A stretch of 64,000 bases of DNA from Streptomyces abikoensis (lineage in GTDB: Bacteria; Actinomycetota; Actinomycetes; Streptomycetales; Streptomycetaceae), in assembly GCF_014648775.1 (NCBI RefSeq), contig NZ_BMRT01000007.1, positions 299,315-363,314 of the forward strand, read 5' to 3'. How positions within the stretch are numbered: position 1 is the stretch's first letter; every line of letters starts with the position of its first letter. The notes beneath the pieces are model-generated. The model worked only from the letters and a program-made list of their open reading frames with translations. It was not told the origin of the DNA and did no database searches. The translations under genes were made by a program, and so were the position numbers. Positions 1 through 8,054 of this stretch are shown here, one piece after another.

Positions 1-332
1 AGCGGGTAGAGGAAGGGCACCGGCCGCACGAGGTGGGGGGCCAGCCGCTGGAGCAGCAGCCCGCGCTCCTTGAGGGCCTCGCGCACGAGGGCGAAGTCGA
101 GCATCTCCAGATAGCGCAGCCCGCCGTGGATGAGCTTGCTGGACCGGCTGGACGTGCCGGCCGCCCAGTCCCGCGCCTCGACGAGGCCGGTCACCAGCCC
201 GCGGGTCACCGCGTCCAGGGCGGTGCCGGCGCCGACGACGCCCGCGCCGACGACGAGGATGTCCAGTTCCCGCTCCGCCATTCGGGCGAGAGCCTCGCCG
301 CGCTCGGCCGGGCCGAGTGTCGCTGTCCTCAC
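1..332 (-). CDS. glpD: Glycerol-3-phosphate dehydrogenase (FAD), 5' part only
   Basis: The N-terminal ~110 residues are visible; the gene runs off the left edge. The product would oxidise sn-glycerol-3-phosphate to dihydroxyacetone phosphate, passing electrons to the membrane quinone pool. The FAD-binding Rossmann motif reads DILVVGAGVVGAGTALDAVTRG, and it is followed by the family signature GTSSRSSKLIHGGLRYLE. Two consecutive in-frame GTG codons are possible starts; the second (332-330) is chosen because it lies 5 nt after a GGGAGG ribosome site, while the first is too close. It is not preceded by glpF or glpK here, so it may be a stand-alone GlpD copy. Confidence 0.9.
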   Translation of the reverse strand, partial: MRTATLGPAERGEALARMAERELDILVVGAGVVGAGTALDAVTRGLVTGLVEARDWAAGTSSRSSKLIHGGLRYLEMLDFALVREALKERGLLLQRLAPHLVRPVPFLYP

Positions 333-648
333 CACTGCCTCCCGCCTGGCCGCTCCCGCCGCCGCTGCCGCCACCGCTGCCGGGGGCCGCGCGGACGGAG
401 CCGGGACCGAACGTCGTGACGCGTCCTGCTTCGATGCTGCCCCAGATCGGCCGTTCCGGCCGCGCCACGACCGCCTCCGGACCGTCCGCCGCGACGCGGC
501 CCCGGTGGATGTGACCCACAAATACCGGATAACAGTCATATATCCCCCTAAGCTGATGTACCGGGTCGCTTTATCCGGGTTCATCCGGAACCGGAACCCA
601 CCGGACACCGCCTCCGGACGTCACCTCCGGGAAGGACCGCATCGCGCC
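333..648. promoter_or_regulatory. Divergent intergenic region between glpD and the sugar dehydrogenase
   Basis: No gene is seen in these 316 bases. The part nearest glpD is very GC rich, with short CCGCTGCCGCC-type direct repeats. From about 515 to 575 there is a patch unusually rich in A and T, with GATAAC and CATATAT, which is the likely promoter zone for one or both divergent genes. A short inverted repeat, GGGTTC...GAACCC, lies at about 577-600. No specific regulator site was recognised. Confidence 0.4.
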
Positions 649-1926
649 ATGCCCGCCATGCCCGCAGATCTCGCCGTCATCGGCCTCGGTCACCTCGGGC
701 TCCCGCTCGCCCAGGCCGCCACCGCCGCCGCCATCCCCACCGTCGGCTACGACACCGACGCCCGCACCGTCGCCGAGCTCCGCGCCGGACGGCTGCCCCC
801 GGAGGGCGCCGACGGCTTCACCGCGAGCCTGATCCGCCGCATGGTCTCCGCCGGCTTCCGCGCCACCACCGAGGACGCCGAGCTCGGCAGGGTCCGCACG
901 GCCGTGATCTGCGCCCCCACCCGGCTGGGCGAGGACCGGGCACTCGACCTCGACGCCGTCGTCGCGGCGGCCCGCGCCCTCGCGGCCCGGCTCCGGCCGC
1001 ACACCACCGTGATCCTGGAGTCCGCCGTCTACCCCGGCACCACCGAGGACCTGCTGCGCCCCATCCTGGAATCCGGCTCCGGGCTCCGCGCCGGCCAGGA
1101 CTTCCACCTCGCCTACTCCCCCAGCCGCCTCGACCCCGGCAACCGCCGCCACGGCCTGGCCAACACCCCCAAGGTCATCGGCGGCCTCACCCCCGCCTGC
1201 ACCGAGGCCGCCGCCGCCTTCTACGGGCGCATCTGCGAGAAGGTCGTCCGCGCGCGCGGCTGCCGCGAGGCCGAGGCGGTCAAGGTCCTGGAGACCAACT
1301 ACCGGCACGTCAACATCGCGCTCGCCAACGAGATGGCCGTCTTCTGCCACGACATCGGCGTCGACCTCTGGGACGTCCTGCGCTGCGCGGAGACCAAGCC
1401 CTTCGGCTTCCAGGCGTTCCGCCCCGGCCCCGGCGTCGGCGGCCACGGCGTCCCCATCGACCCCAACTACCTCTCCTACAAGGGCCGCAGCCTCGGCTAC
1501 CCGCTGCGCATGGTGGAGCTGGCACAGGAGGTCAACGGGCGGATGCCGCGCTACGTCATCCAGCGCTGCGCCACGCTCCTCAACGAGCACGGCAAATCCG
1601 CGCGCGGCGCCCGGATCCTGCTGCTGGGCGTCAGCTACAAGGCCGACATCGGCGACCAGGAGGGCTCACCGGCCCGCGAGATCGCCTCCCGGCTGATCGA
1701 GATGGGCGCCCTGCTCAGCTACCACGACCCCTACGCCGCCCAGTGGCGCGTCATGGGCCAGCCCGTGCCGCGCGCCGACTGCCTCTACGAGGCCGCGGCC
1801 GCCGCCGATCTGACGGTGCTTCTCCAGCACCACCGCACGTACGACCTCCAGGGGCTCGCGGTCAAGGCCCAGCTGCTGCTGGACACCCGGGGCGCGAGCC
1901 CCACCGGAGCGGCGCACCGGCTGTGA
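649..1926 (+). CDS. UDP-glucose/UDP-N-acetylmannosamine dehydrogenase family protein lacking the catalytic Cys
   Basis: A 425-aa protein of the nucleotide-sugar dehydrogenase family (NAD-dependent four-electron oxidation of a UDP-hexose at C6). It has the N-terminal Rossmann motif AVIGLGHLGLP, the middle-domain helix ETNYRHVNIALANE and the C-terminal segment LLGVSYKADIGD. The active-site loop reads GPGVGGHGVPIDP, where the family normally has GGHC; codon 267 (bases 1447-1449) is GGC, glycine. Without that thiol the normal thioester mechanism cannot work, so it may be inactive, a binding protein, or stop at the aldehyde. The ATG at 649 follows GGAAGGA by 12 nt; a second ATG at 658 is possible. 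No sugar-polymer genes are adjacent. Confidence 0.85.
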   Translation: MPAMPADLAVIGLGHLGLPLAQAATAAAIPTVGYDTDARTVAELRAGRLPPEGADGFTASLIRRMVSAGFRATTEDAELGRVRTAVICAPTRLGEDRALDLDAVVAAARALAARLRPHTTVILESAVYPGTTEDLLRPILESGSGLRAGQDFHLAYSPSRLDPGNRRHGLANTPKVIGGLTPACTEAAAAFYGRICEKVVRARGCREAEAVKVLETNYRHVNIALANEMAVFCHDIGVDLWDVLRCAETKPFGFQAFRPGPGVGGHGVPIDPNYLSYKGRSLGYPLRMVELAQEVNGRMPRYVIQRCATLLNEHGKSARGARILLLGVSYKADIGDQEGSPAREIASRLIEMGALLSYHDPYAAQWRVMGQPVPRADCLYEAAAAADLTVLLQHHRTYDLQGLAVKAQLLLDTRGASPTGAAHRL

Positions 1927-1968
1927 AACGCGCCCCGGCCGCAACACGCGCGCCGGGGCCGGGCGGGG

Positions 1969-3063
1969 CTACAGCCGGCCCGACAGCAGGCGTGGCTGGG
2001 CGTCCAGCACCGTGCGCATCGAGGCGAAGTTCTCCACGCAGCGGCCGGTGCCGACGGCGACGCAGTCGAGCGGCTCGTCCGCGACGAACACGGGGATGTC
2101 GAGCTCCCGGCTCAGCCGGACGTCCAGGCCGCGCAGCAGCGCGCCACCGCCGGTGAGCACGATGCCCCGTTCCATGATGTCGCCGGAGAGCTCCGGCGGG
2201 GTCTCGTCGAGCGTCTGGCGCACCGCCATCACGATGGCGTCCACCGGCTCGGCGAGCGCGTGGCGGATCTCGTCGGCCGTCAGCTCCAGCGTCTTGGGCA
2301 GACCGCTGACCTGGTCCCGGCCGCGCACCGTCAGCCGGTCGCCGGGGCGCAGCCCCTGGGTCTCCTCCGGGTCGCCGCCGCCCGCGTCCGCGTAGCCGGT
2401 CGGCGAGGCCGAACCGATGCTCAGCTTGATCTCCTCGGCGGTGCGCTCACCGATGGCGAGGGCGTACTCCTTCTTGACGTAGGAGATGATCGCCGCGTCC
2501 ATGGCGTCGCCCGCCGTGCGCACCGAGCGCGCGGTGACGATCCCGCCCAGCGAGATCACCGCGACCTCGGTGGTGCCGCCGCCGATGTCGACGACCATGC
2601 AGCCGGTCGGCTCGCTGACCGGCAGCCCCGCGCCGATCGCGGCCGCCATGGGCTCCTCGACCAGGTGCACCTGCCGGGCACCGGCCTGCGACGCGGCCTC
2701 GATGACCGCCCGTCGCTCGACGCCCGTGATGCCCGAGGGCACGCACACCACGACGCGCGGGCGGGAGAAGCGGCGGTTGCCCATGACCTTCTTGATGAAG
2801 TGCCGCATCATCCGCTCGGCTATCTCGAAGTCCGCGATGACGCCGTCCCGCATCGGGCGGATGGCGACGATGTTCGAGGGGGTACGGCCGATGGTCTCCT
2901 TGGCCTCGGAGCCGACCGACAGCACGCTGCCGTCCTCGGCGTTGACCGCGACGACCGAGGGTTCGTTGAGCACCACTCCCTTCCCCCGGACATACACCAG
3001 CGTGTTCGCGGTGCCGAGGTCGATACCCATGTCCCTGCCGCTGAACGACTTGCTTTGCGCCAT
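1969..3063 (-). CDS. MreB-family bacterial actin (additional paralogue)
   Basis: A 364-aa MreB/Mbl-type ATPase. Actin-fold motifs are clear: GIDLGTANTLVYVRGKG (phosphate 1), VVDIGGGTTEVAV (phosphate 2), VEEPMAAAIGAG, and GIVLTGGGALLRGLD (adenosine). Relative to typical MreB it carries a Gly/Asp-rich insertion at about residues 224-245, between the IKLSIGSA and TVRGRDQVSGLPKT segments. It stands alone, without mreC, mreD, a PBP2 gene or rodA, so it is unlikely to be the main elongation MreB. Streptomyces typically has several MreB-like proteins used in sporulation wall synthesis; which one this is was not determined. No strong ribosome site precedes the ATG; a very short leader is likely. Confidence 0.85.
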   Translation of the reverse strand: MAQSKSFSGRDMGIDLGTANTLVYVRGKGVVLNEPSVVAVNAEDGSVLSVGSEAKETIGRTPSNIVAIRPMRDGVIADFEIAERMMRHFIKKVMGNRRFSRPRVVVCVPSGITGVERRAVIEAASQAGARQVHLVEEPMAAAIGAGLPVSEPTGCMVVDIGGGTTEVAVISLGGIVTARSVRTAGDAMDAAIISYVKKEYALAIGERTAEEIKLSIGSASPTGYADAGGGDPEETQGLRPGDRLTVRGRDQVSGLPKTLELTADEIRHALAEPVDAIVMAVRQTLDETPPELSGDIMERGIVLTGGGALLRGLDVRLSRELDIPVFVADEPLDCVAVGTGRCVENFASMRTVLDAQPRLLSGRL

Positions 3064-3128
3064 AAGTCGCCAGTATTCCCTACGATCGAATGCTTATACG
3101 GCGCTGACGTCGGGGGCAGGCCATGCGA

Positions 3129-3171
3129 AAGGCCCGGCCCGCCGGGGAGAACCCCCAGCGGGCCGGGCCTT
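3129..3171 (-). terminator. Intrinsic terminator-like hairpin after the guaB3-type gene
   Basis: A perfect 14-bp stem is formed by 3129-3142 (AAGGCCCGGCCCGC) and 3158-3171 with a 15-nt loop. It lies just beyond the stop of the leftward gene ending at 3185 and upstream of the mreB-like gene. Confidence 0.75.
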
Positions 3172-3184
3172 GGAAGACGAAGCG

Positions 3185-4312
3185 TCAGCGCTTGTCGTGC
3201 TGCGACGGGGCGACCGTCACCTCGACGCGCTGGAACTCCTTGAGCTCGCTGTAGCCCGTGGTGGCCATCGCGCGGCGCAGCGCGCCGAAGAAGTTCATCG
3301 AGCCGTCCGGGGTGTGCGAGGGGCCGAGGAGGATCTCCTCGGTGGAACCCACGGTGCCCAGGTTCATGCGCTTGCCGCGCGGCACGTCCTCGTGGACGGC
3401 CTCCATGCCCCAGTGGAAGCCACGGCCGGGGGCGTCGGTGGCGCGGGCCAGCGGGGAGCCCATCATCACGGCGTCGGCACCGCAGGCGATGGCCTTCGGC
3501 AGGTCGCCGGACCAGCCCACGCCGCCGTCGGCGATGACGTGGACGTAGCGGCCGCCGGACTCGTCCATGTAGTCCCGGCGGGCGGCAGCCACGTCGGCCA
3601 CGGCGGTGGCCATCGGGACCTGGATGCCCAGGACGTTGCGGGTGGTGTGCGCGGCGCCGCCGCCGAAGCCGACGAGGACACCGGCCGCGCCCGTGCGCAT
3701 CAGGTGGAGGGCGGCGGTGTAGGTGGCGCAGCCACCGACGATCACCGGGACGTCGAGCTCGTAGATGAACTGCTTGAGGTTCAGCGGCTCGGCGGCGCCG
3801 GAGACGTGCTCGGCGGAGACGGTCGTGCCGCGGATCACGAAGATGTCCACGCCGGCGTCGACGACGGCCTTGGAGAACTGCGCGGTGCGCTGCGGGGAGA
3901 GCGCGGCGGCGGTCACGACACCGGAGTCGCGGACCTCCTTGATGCGCTGCCCGATCAGCTCCTCCTTGATCGGAGCGGCGTAGATCTCCTGGAGGCGCTT
4001 GGTCGCGGCGGTCTCGTCCAGCTCGGCGATCTCGGCGAGCAGCGGCTCCGGGTCCTCGTAGCGGGTCCACAGACCCTCGAGGTTGAGCACGCCCAGGCCG
4101 CCCAGCTCACCGATGCGGATGGCGGTCTCGGGCGAGACGACCGAGTCCATGGGGGCGGCCAGGAACGGCAGCTCGAAGCGGTAGGCGTCGATCTGCCAGG
4201 CGATCGAGACCTCCTTCGGGTCGCGGGTACGGCGACTCGGGACGACGGCGATGTCGTCGAACGCGTACGCCCGGCGGCCGCGCTTGCCGCGCCCGATCTC
4301 GATCTCAGTCAC
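3185..4312 (-). CDS. guaB3: GuaB3-type IMP dehydrogenase-related protein
   Basis: A 375-aa TIM-barrel protein of the IMPDH/GMP reductase superfamily, found beside guaB in actinobacteria. It has LAAPMDSVVSPETA and the C-terminal IADGGVGWSGDLPKA and VMMGSPLARA segments of the barrel, but lacks the CBS pair present in true IMPDH. The catalytic loop, GSICTTR in GuaB, reads GGGAAHTTR (residues 217-225): the nucleophilic cysteine is absent, as I recall for other GuaB3 proteins. It is therefore probably not an IMP dehydrogenase by the usual mechanism and its role is unknown. It is 121 nt downstream of guaB on the same strand, and a terminator follows it. Confidence 0.85.
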   Translation of the reverse strand: MTEIEIGRGKRGRRAYAFDDIAVVPSRRTRDPKEVSIAWQIDAYRFELPFLAAPMDSVVSPETAIRIGELGGLGVLNLEGLWTRYEDPEPLLAEIAELDETAATKRLQEIYAAPIKEELIGQRIKEVRDSGVVTAAALSPQRTAQFSKAVVDAGVDIFVIRGTTVSAEHVSGAAEPLNLKQFIYELDVPVIVGGCATYTAALHLMRTGAAGVLVGFGGGAAHTTRNVLGIQVPMATAVADVAAARRDYMDESGGRYVHVIADGGVGWSGDLPKAIACGADAVMMGSPLARATDAPGRGFHWGMEAVHEDVPRGKRMNLGTVGSTEEILLGPSHTPDGSMNFFGALRRAMATTGYSELKEFQRVEVTVAPSQHDKR

Positions 4313-4433
4313 GTGTGTGGCCCTTCACTTTCCTTGGCGCTCCGTCTGCCGCATACCAGTATCCCCGACGCGGCGGAGCCCGCGGCCTGAGCGGTCGCGG
4401 GCTCCGACGGACTTCTGTGCGAAGCTCCGACTA

Positions 4434-5936
4434 CTACCGACGGGAGTAGTTCGGCGCCTCCACCGTCATTTGAATGTCGTGCGGGTGGCTCTCCTTGAGG
4501 CCCGCGGACGTGATCCGCACGAAGCGGCCCTTGTCCTTGAGCTCCTGGATGTCGGCCGAGCCGACGTAGCCCATGGAGGCGCGCAGGCCGCCGACGAGCT
4601 GGTGGGCGACCGAGGACAGCGGGCCGCGGTAGGGCACCTGGCCCTCGATGCCCTCGGGCACCAGCTTGTCCTCGGAGAGGACGTTGTCCTGGAAGTAGCG
4701 GTCCTTGGAGAAGGAACGCGCCTGGCCGCGGGACTGCATGGCGCCCAGCGAGCCCATGCCGCGGTAGGACTTGAACTGCTTGCCGTTGATGAAGACCATC
4801 TCGCCCGGCGACTCCTCGCAGCCCGCGAGCAGCGAGCCGAGCATCACCGTGTCGGCGCCGGCGGCGATGGCCTTGGCGATGTCGCCCGAGTACTGCAGGC
4901 CGCCGTCGCCGATCAGCGGGACGCCCGCCGCGTGGCACGCCTGGGCGGCCTCGTAGATCGCGGTGACCTGCGGGACGCCGATGCCGGCGACGACGCGGGT
5001 GGTGCAGATCGAGCCCGGGCCGACACCGACCTTGACGCCGTCCACGCCCGCGTCGATCAGGGCCTGGGCGCCGTCACGGGTGGCGACGTTGCCACCGACG
5101 ACATCGACGCTGATGTTGGACTTGATCTTGGCGATCATGTCGAGGATGCCCCGGCTGTGGCCGTGGGCGCTGTCGACGACCAGGAAGTCCGCGCCGGCCT
5201 CGACGAGCGCCTGGGCGCGCTCGAAGGCCTCGGCGCCGACGCCCACCGCGGCGCCGACGACCAGGCGGCCCTCGGCGTCCTTGGCGGCGTTCGGGTACTT
5301 CTCGGCCTTGACGAAGTCCTTGACCGTGATAAGGCCCTTGAGCACACCGGCGTCGTCCACCAGCGGCAGCTTCTCGATCTTGTGGCGGCGCAGCAGCTCG
5401 ATGGCGTCCTCGCCGGAGATGCCCACCTTGCCGGTGACCAGCGGCATCGGGGTCATGACCTCGCGCACCGCGCGGCCGCGGTCCATCTCGAAGGCCATGT
5501 CACGGTTGGTGACGATGCCCAGGAGCTTGCCCGACGGGTCGGTGACCGGCACACCGCTGATGCGGAAGCGGGCGCACAGCGCGTCGGCCTCGGCCAGCGT
5601 GGCGTCCGGGCGGACGGTGATCGGGTCGGAGACCATGCCGGACTCCGAGCGCTTGACGAGGTCGACCTGGTTGGCCTGGTCCTCGATCGAGAGGTTGCGG
5701 TGGAGCACGCCCGCGCCGCCCTGGCGGGCCATGGCGATGGCCATGCGCGCCTCGGTCACCTTGTCCATGGCGGCGGACAGCAGCGGGATGTTCACACGTA
5801 CGTTGCGCGAGACCCGGGAGGCGGTGCTCACGCCGTTCGGCAGGACCTCGGAGGCGCCCGGCAGCAGCAGGACGTCGTCATATGTCAGACCGAGCATCGC
5901 GAATTTCCCGGGCATTCCGTCGACGTTGTCAGTCAT
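4434..5936 (-). CDS. guaB: Inosine-5'-monophosphate dehydrogenase
   Basis: A 500-aa enzyme that oxidises IMP to XMP with NAD, the committed step to GMP. The barrel contains LLSAAMDKVTEA, and the catalytic loop VGVGPGSICTTRVV places the nucleophile at Cys311. The flap region YRGMGSLGAM and the two CBS domains (about residues 95-215, with MVSDPITVRPDATL and VMTPMPLVTG) are intact, so it is the full-length regulated form. The ATG follows GGAAGGTGTC. It heads a pair with the GuaB3-type gene and lies downstream of the sigD-like gene on the same strand, as in other Streptomyces. Confidence 0.97.
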   Translation of the reverse strand: MTDNVDGMPGKFAMLGLTYDDVLLLPGASEVLPNGVSTASRVSRNVRVNIPLLSAAMDKVTEARMAIAMARQGGAGVLHRNLSIEDQANQVDLVKRSESGMVSDPITVRPDATLAEADALCARFRISGVPVTDPSGKLLGIVTNRDMAFEMDRGRAVREVMTPMPLVTGKVGISGEDAIELLRRHKIEKLPLVDDAGVLKGLITVKDFVKAEKYPNAAKDAEGRLVVGAAVGVGAEAFERAQALVEAGADFLVVDSAHGHSRGILDMIAKIKSNISVDVVGGNVATRDGAQALIDAGVDGVKVGVGPGSICTTRVVAGIGVPQVTAIYEAAQACHAAGVPLIGDGGLQYSGDIAKAIAAGADTVMLGSLLAGCEESPGEMVFINGKQFKSYRGMGSLGAMQSRGQARSFSKDRYFQDNVLSEDKLVPEGIEGQVPYRGPLSSVAHQLVGGLRASMGYVGSADIQELKDKGRFVRITSAGLKESHPHDIQMTVEAPNYSRR

Positions 5937-6069
5937 GACACCTTCCCAAATGGTCTTGCCCCAGCGAGGACTACCATGCTAACGGCCGTGGCGGGTGTCC
6001 CATTCCACGAGCTCTGAGGCTCGCGTCACTTGGATTTTCCTACGAGAACACCCGCGACACGCCTCGCTC

Positions 6070-6735
6070 CTACTGTTCGGCGAGCGCCCTGAGCCTGCTG
6101 AGCGCACGGTGCTGGGCGACCCGGACGGCGCCGGGTGACATTCCCAGCATCTGCCCGGTCTCCTCGGCGGTCAGTCCGACGGCGACGCGCAGCAGCACGA
6201 GCTCGCGCTGGTTCTCCGGGAGGTTGGCGAGCAGCTTCTTCGCCCACTCGGCATCGCTGCTGAGCAGTGCCCGCTCCTCGGGCCCGAGCGAGTCGTCGGG
6301 CTGTTCCGGCATCTCGTCGGAGGGCACCGCCGTGCTGCCGGGATGGCGCATGGCGGCGCGCTGGAGGTCGGCGACCTTGTGCGCGGCGATGGCCACGACG
6401 AAGGCCTCGAAGGGGCGCCCGGTGTCGCGGTAGCGCGGCAGGGCGCACAGGACGGCGAGACAGACCTCCTGGGCGAGGTCGTCCACGAAGTGCCGGGCGT
6501 CGCCCGGCAGCCGCGAGAGGCGCGTACGGCAGTAGCGCAGGGCGAGGGGGTGCACCAGGGCGAGCAGATCGTGGGTGGCCTGCCGGTCGCCCTCCACCGC
6601 ACGGGCCACGAGCGCGCCAATGGCGGTGGTGTCGTCGTCGCGCATCGGTCCATGGTGCCCCGGCGCCGGATGCTCCGTGGCACCGCCCTCGTGGTTGTGC
6701 ATCGAACCGTTACGCGTCGGTGTCCTCGCACTCAC
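6070..6735 (-). CDS. sigD: Group IV (ECF-type) RNA polymerase sigma factor, SigD-like
   Basis: A 221-aa sigma-70 family factor. Region 2 is seen in DARHFVDDLAQEVCLAVLCALPRYRDTGRPFEAFVVAIAAHKVADLQR, and region 4 in LPENQRELVLLRVAVGLTAEETGQMLGMSPGAVRVAQHRALSRLR near the C-terminus. GTG at 6735 is chosen because GGGGGAGG lies 8 nt upstream; this adds 29 residues before the more usual database start at MRDDD. The position between guaB and bldM matches sigD of Streptomyces coelicolor. No anti-sigma gene is adjacent. Its regulon cannot be read from this window. Confidence 0.88.
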   Translation of the reverse strand: MSARTPTRNGSMHNHEGGATEHPAPGHHGPMRDDDTTAIGALVARAVEGDRQATHDLLALVHPLALRYCRTRLSRLPGDARHFVDDLAQEVCLAVLCALPRYRDTGRPFEAFVVAIAAHKVADLQRAAMRHPGSTAVPSDEMPEQPDDSLGPEERALLSSDAEWAKKLLANLPENQRELVLLRVAVGLTAEETGQMLGMSPGAVRVAQHRALSRLRALAEQ

Positions 6736-7035
6736 GTCTAGCGCCTCCCCCTTTCGGGTATGCCCGCCCCAGCACTCACGACTCCACCGATAGCTTGCAC
6801 CCGTGCCGTGCGGCACGTGGCAGGGCTTGTCCGTCATGAGGTCTCTTCTGGCCGAGCGAGAAACCTCGGCCTCCGCCGGGGAGGAGTCACACCTCAAGGA
6901 TGCGGCATCCCTCGAGGTTTCGGCGTCGGGCCGGTGGGGCGGCGAGGACGCGGTGCGCGCCACGGGGGTCGCGGTGGGCACCACCCGCCGGGGTGGCGCG
7001 CACCGTGACCTCGAGACGCCGCGCGCCACACCGCC
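6736..7035. other. Intergenic region between bldM and sigD
   Basis: These 300 bases contain no recognisable gene. They hold the leader and promoter of sigD and the 3' trailer of bldM. A hairpin at 6952-7004 and a second, weaker one (ACCTC...GAGGT, about 6891-6917) could limit read-through from bldM into sigD. Confidence 0.5.
6952..7004 (-). terminator. Hairpin downstream of bldM
   Basis: A perfect 12-bp stem, GGTGCGCGCCAC (6952-6963) with GTGGCGCGCACC (6993-7004), encloses a second imperfect GC-rich hairpin. It begins about 30 nt after the bldM stop in the direction of transcription. There is no T run, as is usual for high-GC terminators. Confidence 0.6.
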
Positions 7036-7647
7036 TCAGCGGACCAGGCCCCAGCGGAAGCCGAGGGCCACCGCGTGCGCCCGGTCCGAGGCGCCCAGCT
7101 TCTTGAACAGCCGTCGCGCGTGGGTCTTCACCGTGTCCTCGGAGAGGAAGAGCTCGCGGCCGATCTCCGCGTTGGAGCGGCCGTGGCTCATGCCCTCCAG
7201 CACCTGGATCTCCCGCGCGGTGAGGGTGGGCGCGGCGCCCATCTCGGCCGAGCGCAGCCGCCGGGGGGCGAGCCGCCAGGTGGGGTCGGCGAGCGCCTGG
7301 GTCACGGTGGCGCGCAGCTCGGCGCGCGAGGCGTCCTTGTGCAGATAGCCGCGCGCTCCGGCGGCGACCGCCAGTGCGACCCCGTCGAGGTCCTCGGCGA
7401 CCGTGAGCATGATGATGCGCGCGCCGGGATCGGCGGAGAGCAGCCGGCGCACTGTCTCCACACCGCCGAGTCCGGGCATGCGTACGTCCATGAGAATGAG
7501 GTCCGAACGATCGGCGCCCCAGCGGCGGAGGACTTCCTCGCCGTTGGCCGCCGTGGTCACGCGCTCGACGCCGGGCACGGTCGCCACCGCGCGACGGAGC
7601 GCTTCTCGGGCAAGCGGGGAGTCGTCGCAGACGAGGACGGATGTCAT
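7036..7647 (-). CDS. bldM: Developmental response regulator BldM
   Basis: A 203-aa orphan response regulator needed for aerial hyphae and sporulation in Streptomyces. The receiver domain (about 1-120) has Asp8/Asp9, Asp54 in LILMDVRMPG and a Lys in GYLHKDAS; the LuxR-type DNA-binding domain (about 140-203) has LTAREIQVLEGMSHGRSNAEIGRELFLSEDTVKTHARRLFKKLG. The sequence looks essentially identical to S. coelicolor BldM as I recall it. BldM is known to act as a homodimer on early genes and as a heterodimer with WhiI on late genes, and not to need phosphorylation. The ATG has GGAGG upstream. No kinase gene is adjacent, and a sigma-BldN type promoter lies upstream. Confidence 0.97.
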   Translation of the reverse strand: MTSVLVCDDSPLAREALRRAVATVPGVERVTTAANGEEVLRRWGADRSDLILMDVRMPGLGGVETVRRLLSADPGARIIMLTVAEDLDGVALAVAAGARGYLHKDASRAELRATVTQALADPTWRLAPRRLRSAEMGAAPTLTAREIQVLEGMSHGRSNAEIGRELFLSEDTVKTHARRLFKKLGASDRAHAVALGFRWGLVR

Positions 7648-8054
7648 GGCCGCCCTCCGCAGCTGATGCGCGTCACCTTGAGCCTCCAGAGGCTGGTACT
7701 GGTCGTCACCTTGCGCGGTCGACGGCACCCGGGCCCTGCCACCCGCCCGACTGCTTCATGCGTCAACCGCCTCCGCACTCTCAACGACGGTCACCCGAAA
7801 GAGTTACGGGCTTGGTCGGCCGTGTTCGGCACTCTACGTGAGGGCGCGGACACGGAGCAGGGCGCACGGGGGGCGCCCGCTCCATCGGCCAAGCTATGCC
7901 CCATTTGCCCAGTCGGACCCGCATTTCTTCCCATTTACCGGTGTCTGTGGCTAGATTCAGCAATGAGTCATATTTTCATCTGCTCACACGACAGTCACGA
8001 CAGATGTACGGGCACGGGCACTGCATCGGACAGATCGTTTCGAGGGGATAAGCA
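7648..8054. promoter_or_regulatory. Divergent bldM-whiD control region
   Basis: No gene is seen in these 407 bases between two divergent developmental regulators. The bldM side contains the sigma-BldN promoter at 7781-7808. The whiD side, from about 7920, is relatively AT rich (CATTTCTTCCCATTTACC, TAGATT, CATATTTTCATC) and probably holds the whiD promoters; TAGATT at 7952-7957 is a possible -10 box. Because both genes act in sporulation, the region is likely to carry more regulator sites, but I could not assign a BldD box with the right spacing. Confidence 0.6.
7781..7808 (-). promoter_or_regulatory. Sigma-BldN dependent bldM promoter
   Basis: On the minus strand the sequence reads CGTAAC (7808-7803), 16 nt, CGTTGA (7786-7781). 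This matches the published sigma-BldN consensus CGTAAC-N16-CGTTGA exactly. The start point would be near 7774, giving a leader of roughly 127 nt before the bldM ATG. Confidence 0.9.

Noticed and set aside
130..648. In-frame upstream extension of the sugar dehydrogenase by 173 codons
   Set aside because: It overlaps the real glpD 5' end on the other strand, has low-complexity composition, and a good ATG with ribosome site exists at 649.
571..1590. Long reverse-strand open frame opposite the sugar dehydrogenase
   Set aside because: Gly/Ala/Val-rich shadow of a high-GC gene, with no motif and no ribosome site.
7790..7806. BldD box overlapping the bldM promoter (TCAC...GTTA)
   Set aside because: Half-sites are 8 nt apart rather than the 5 of the published consensus.
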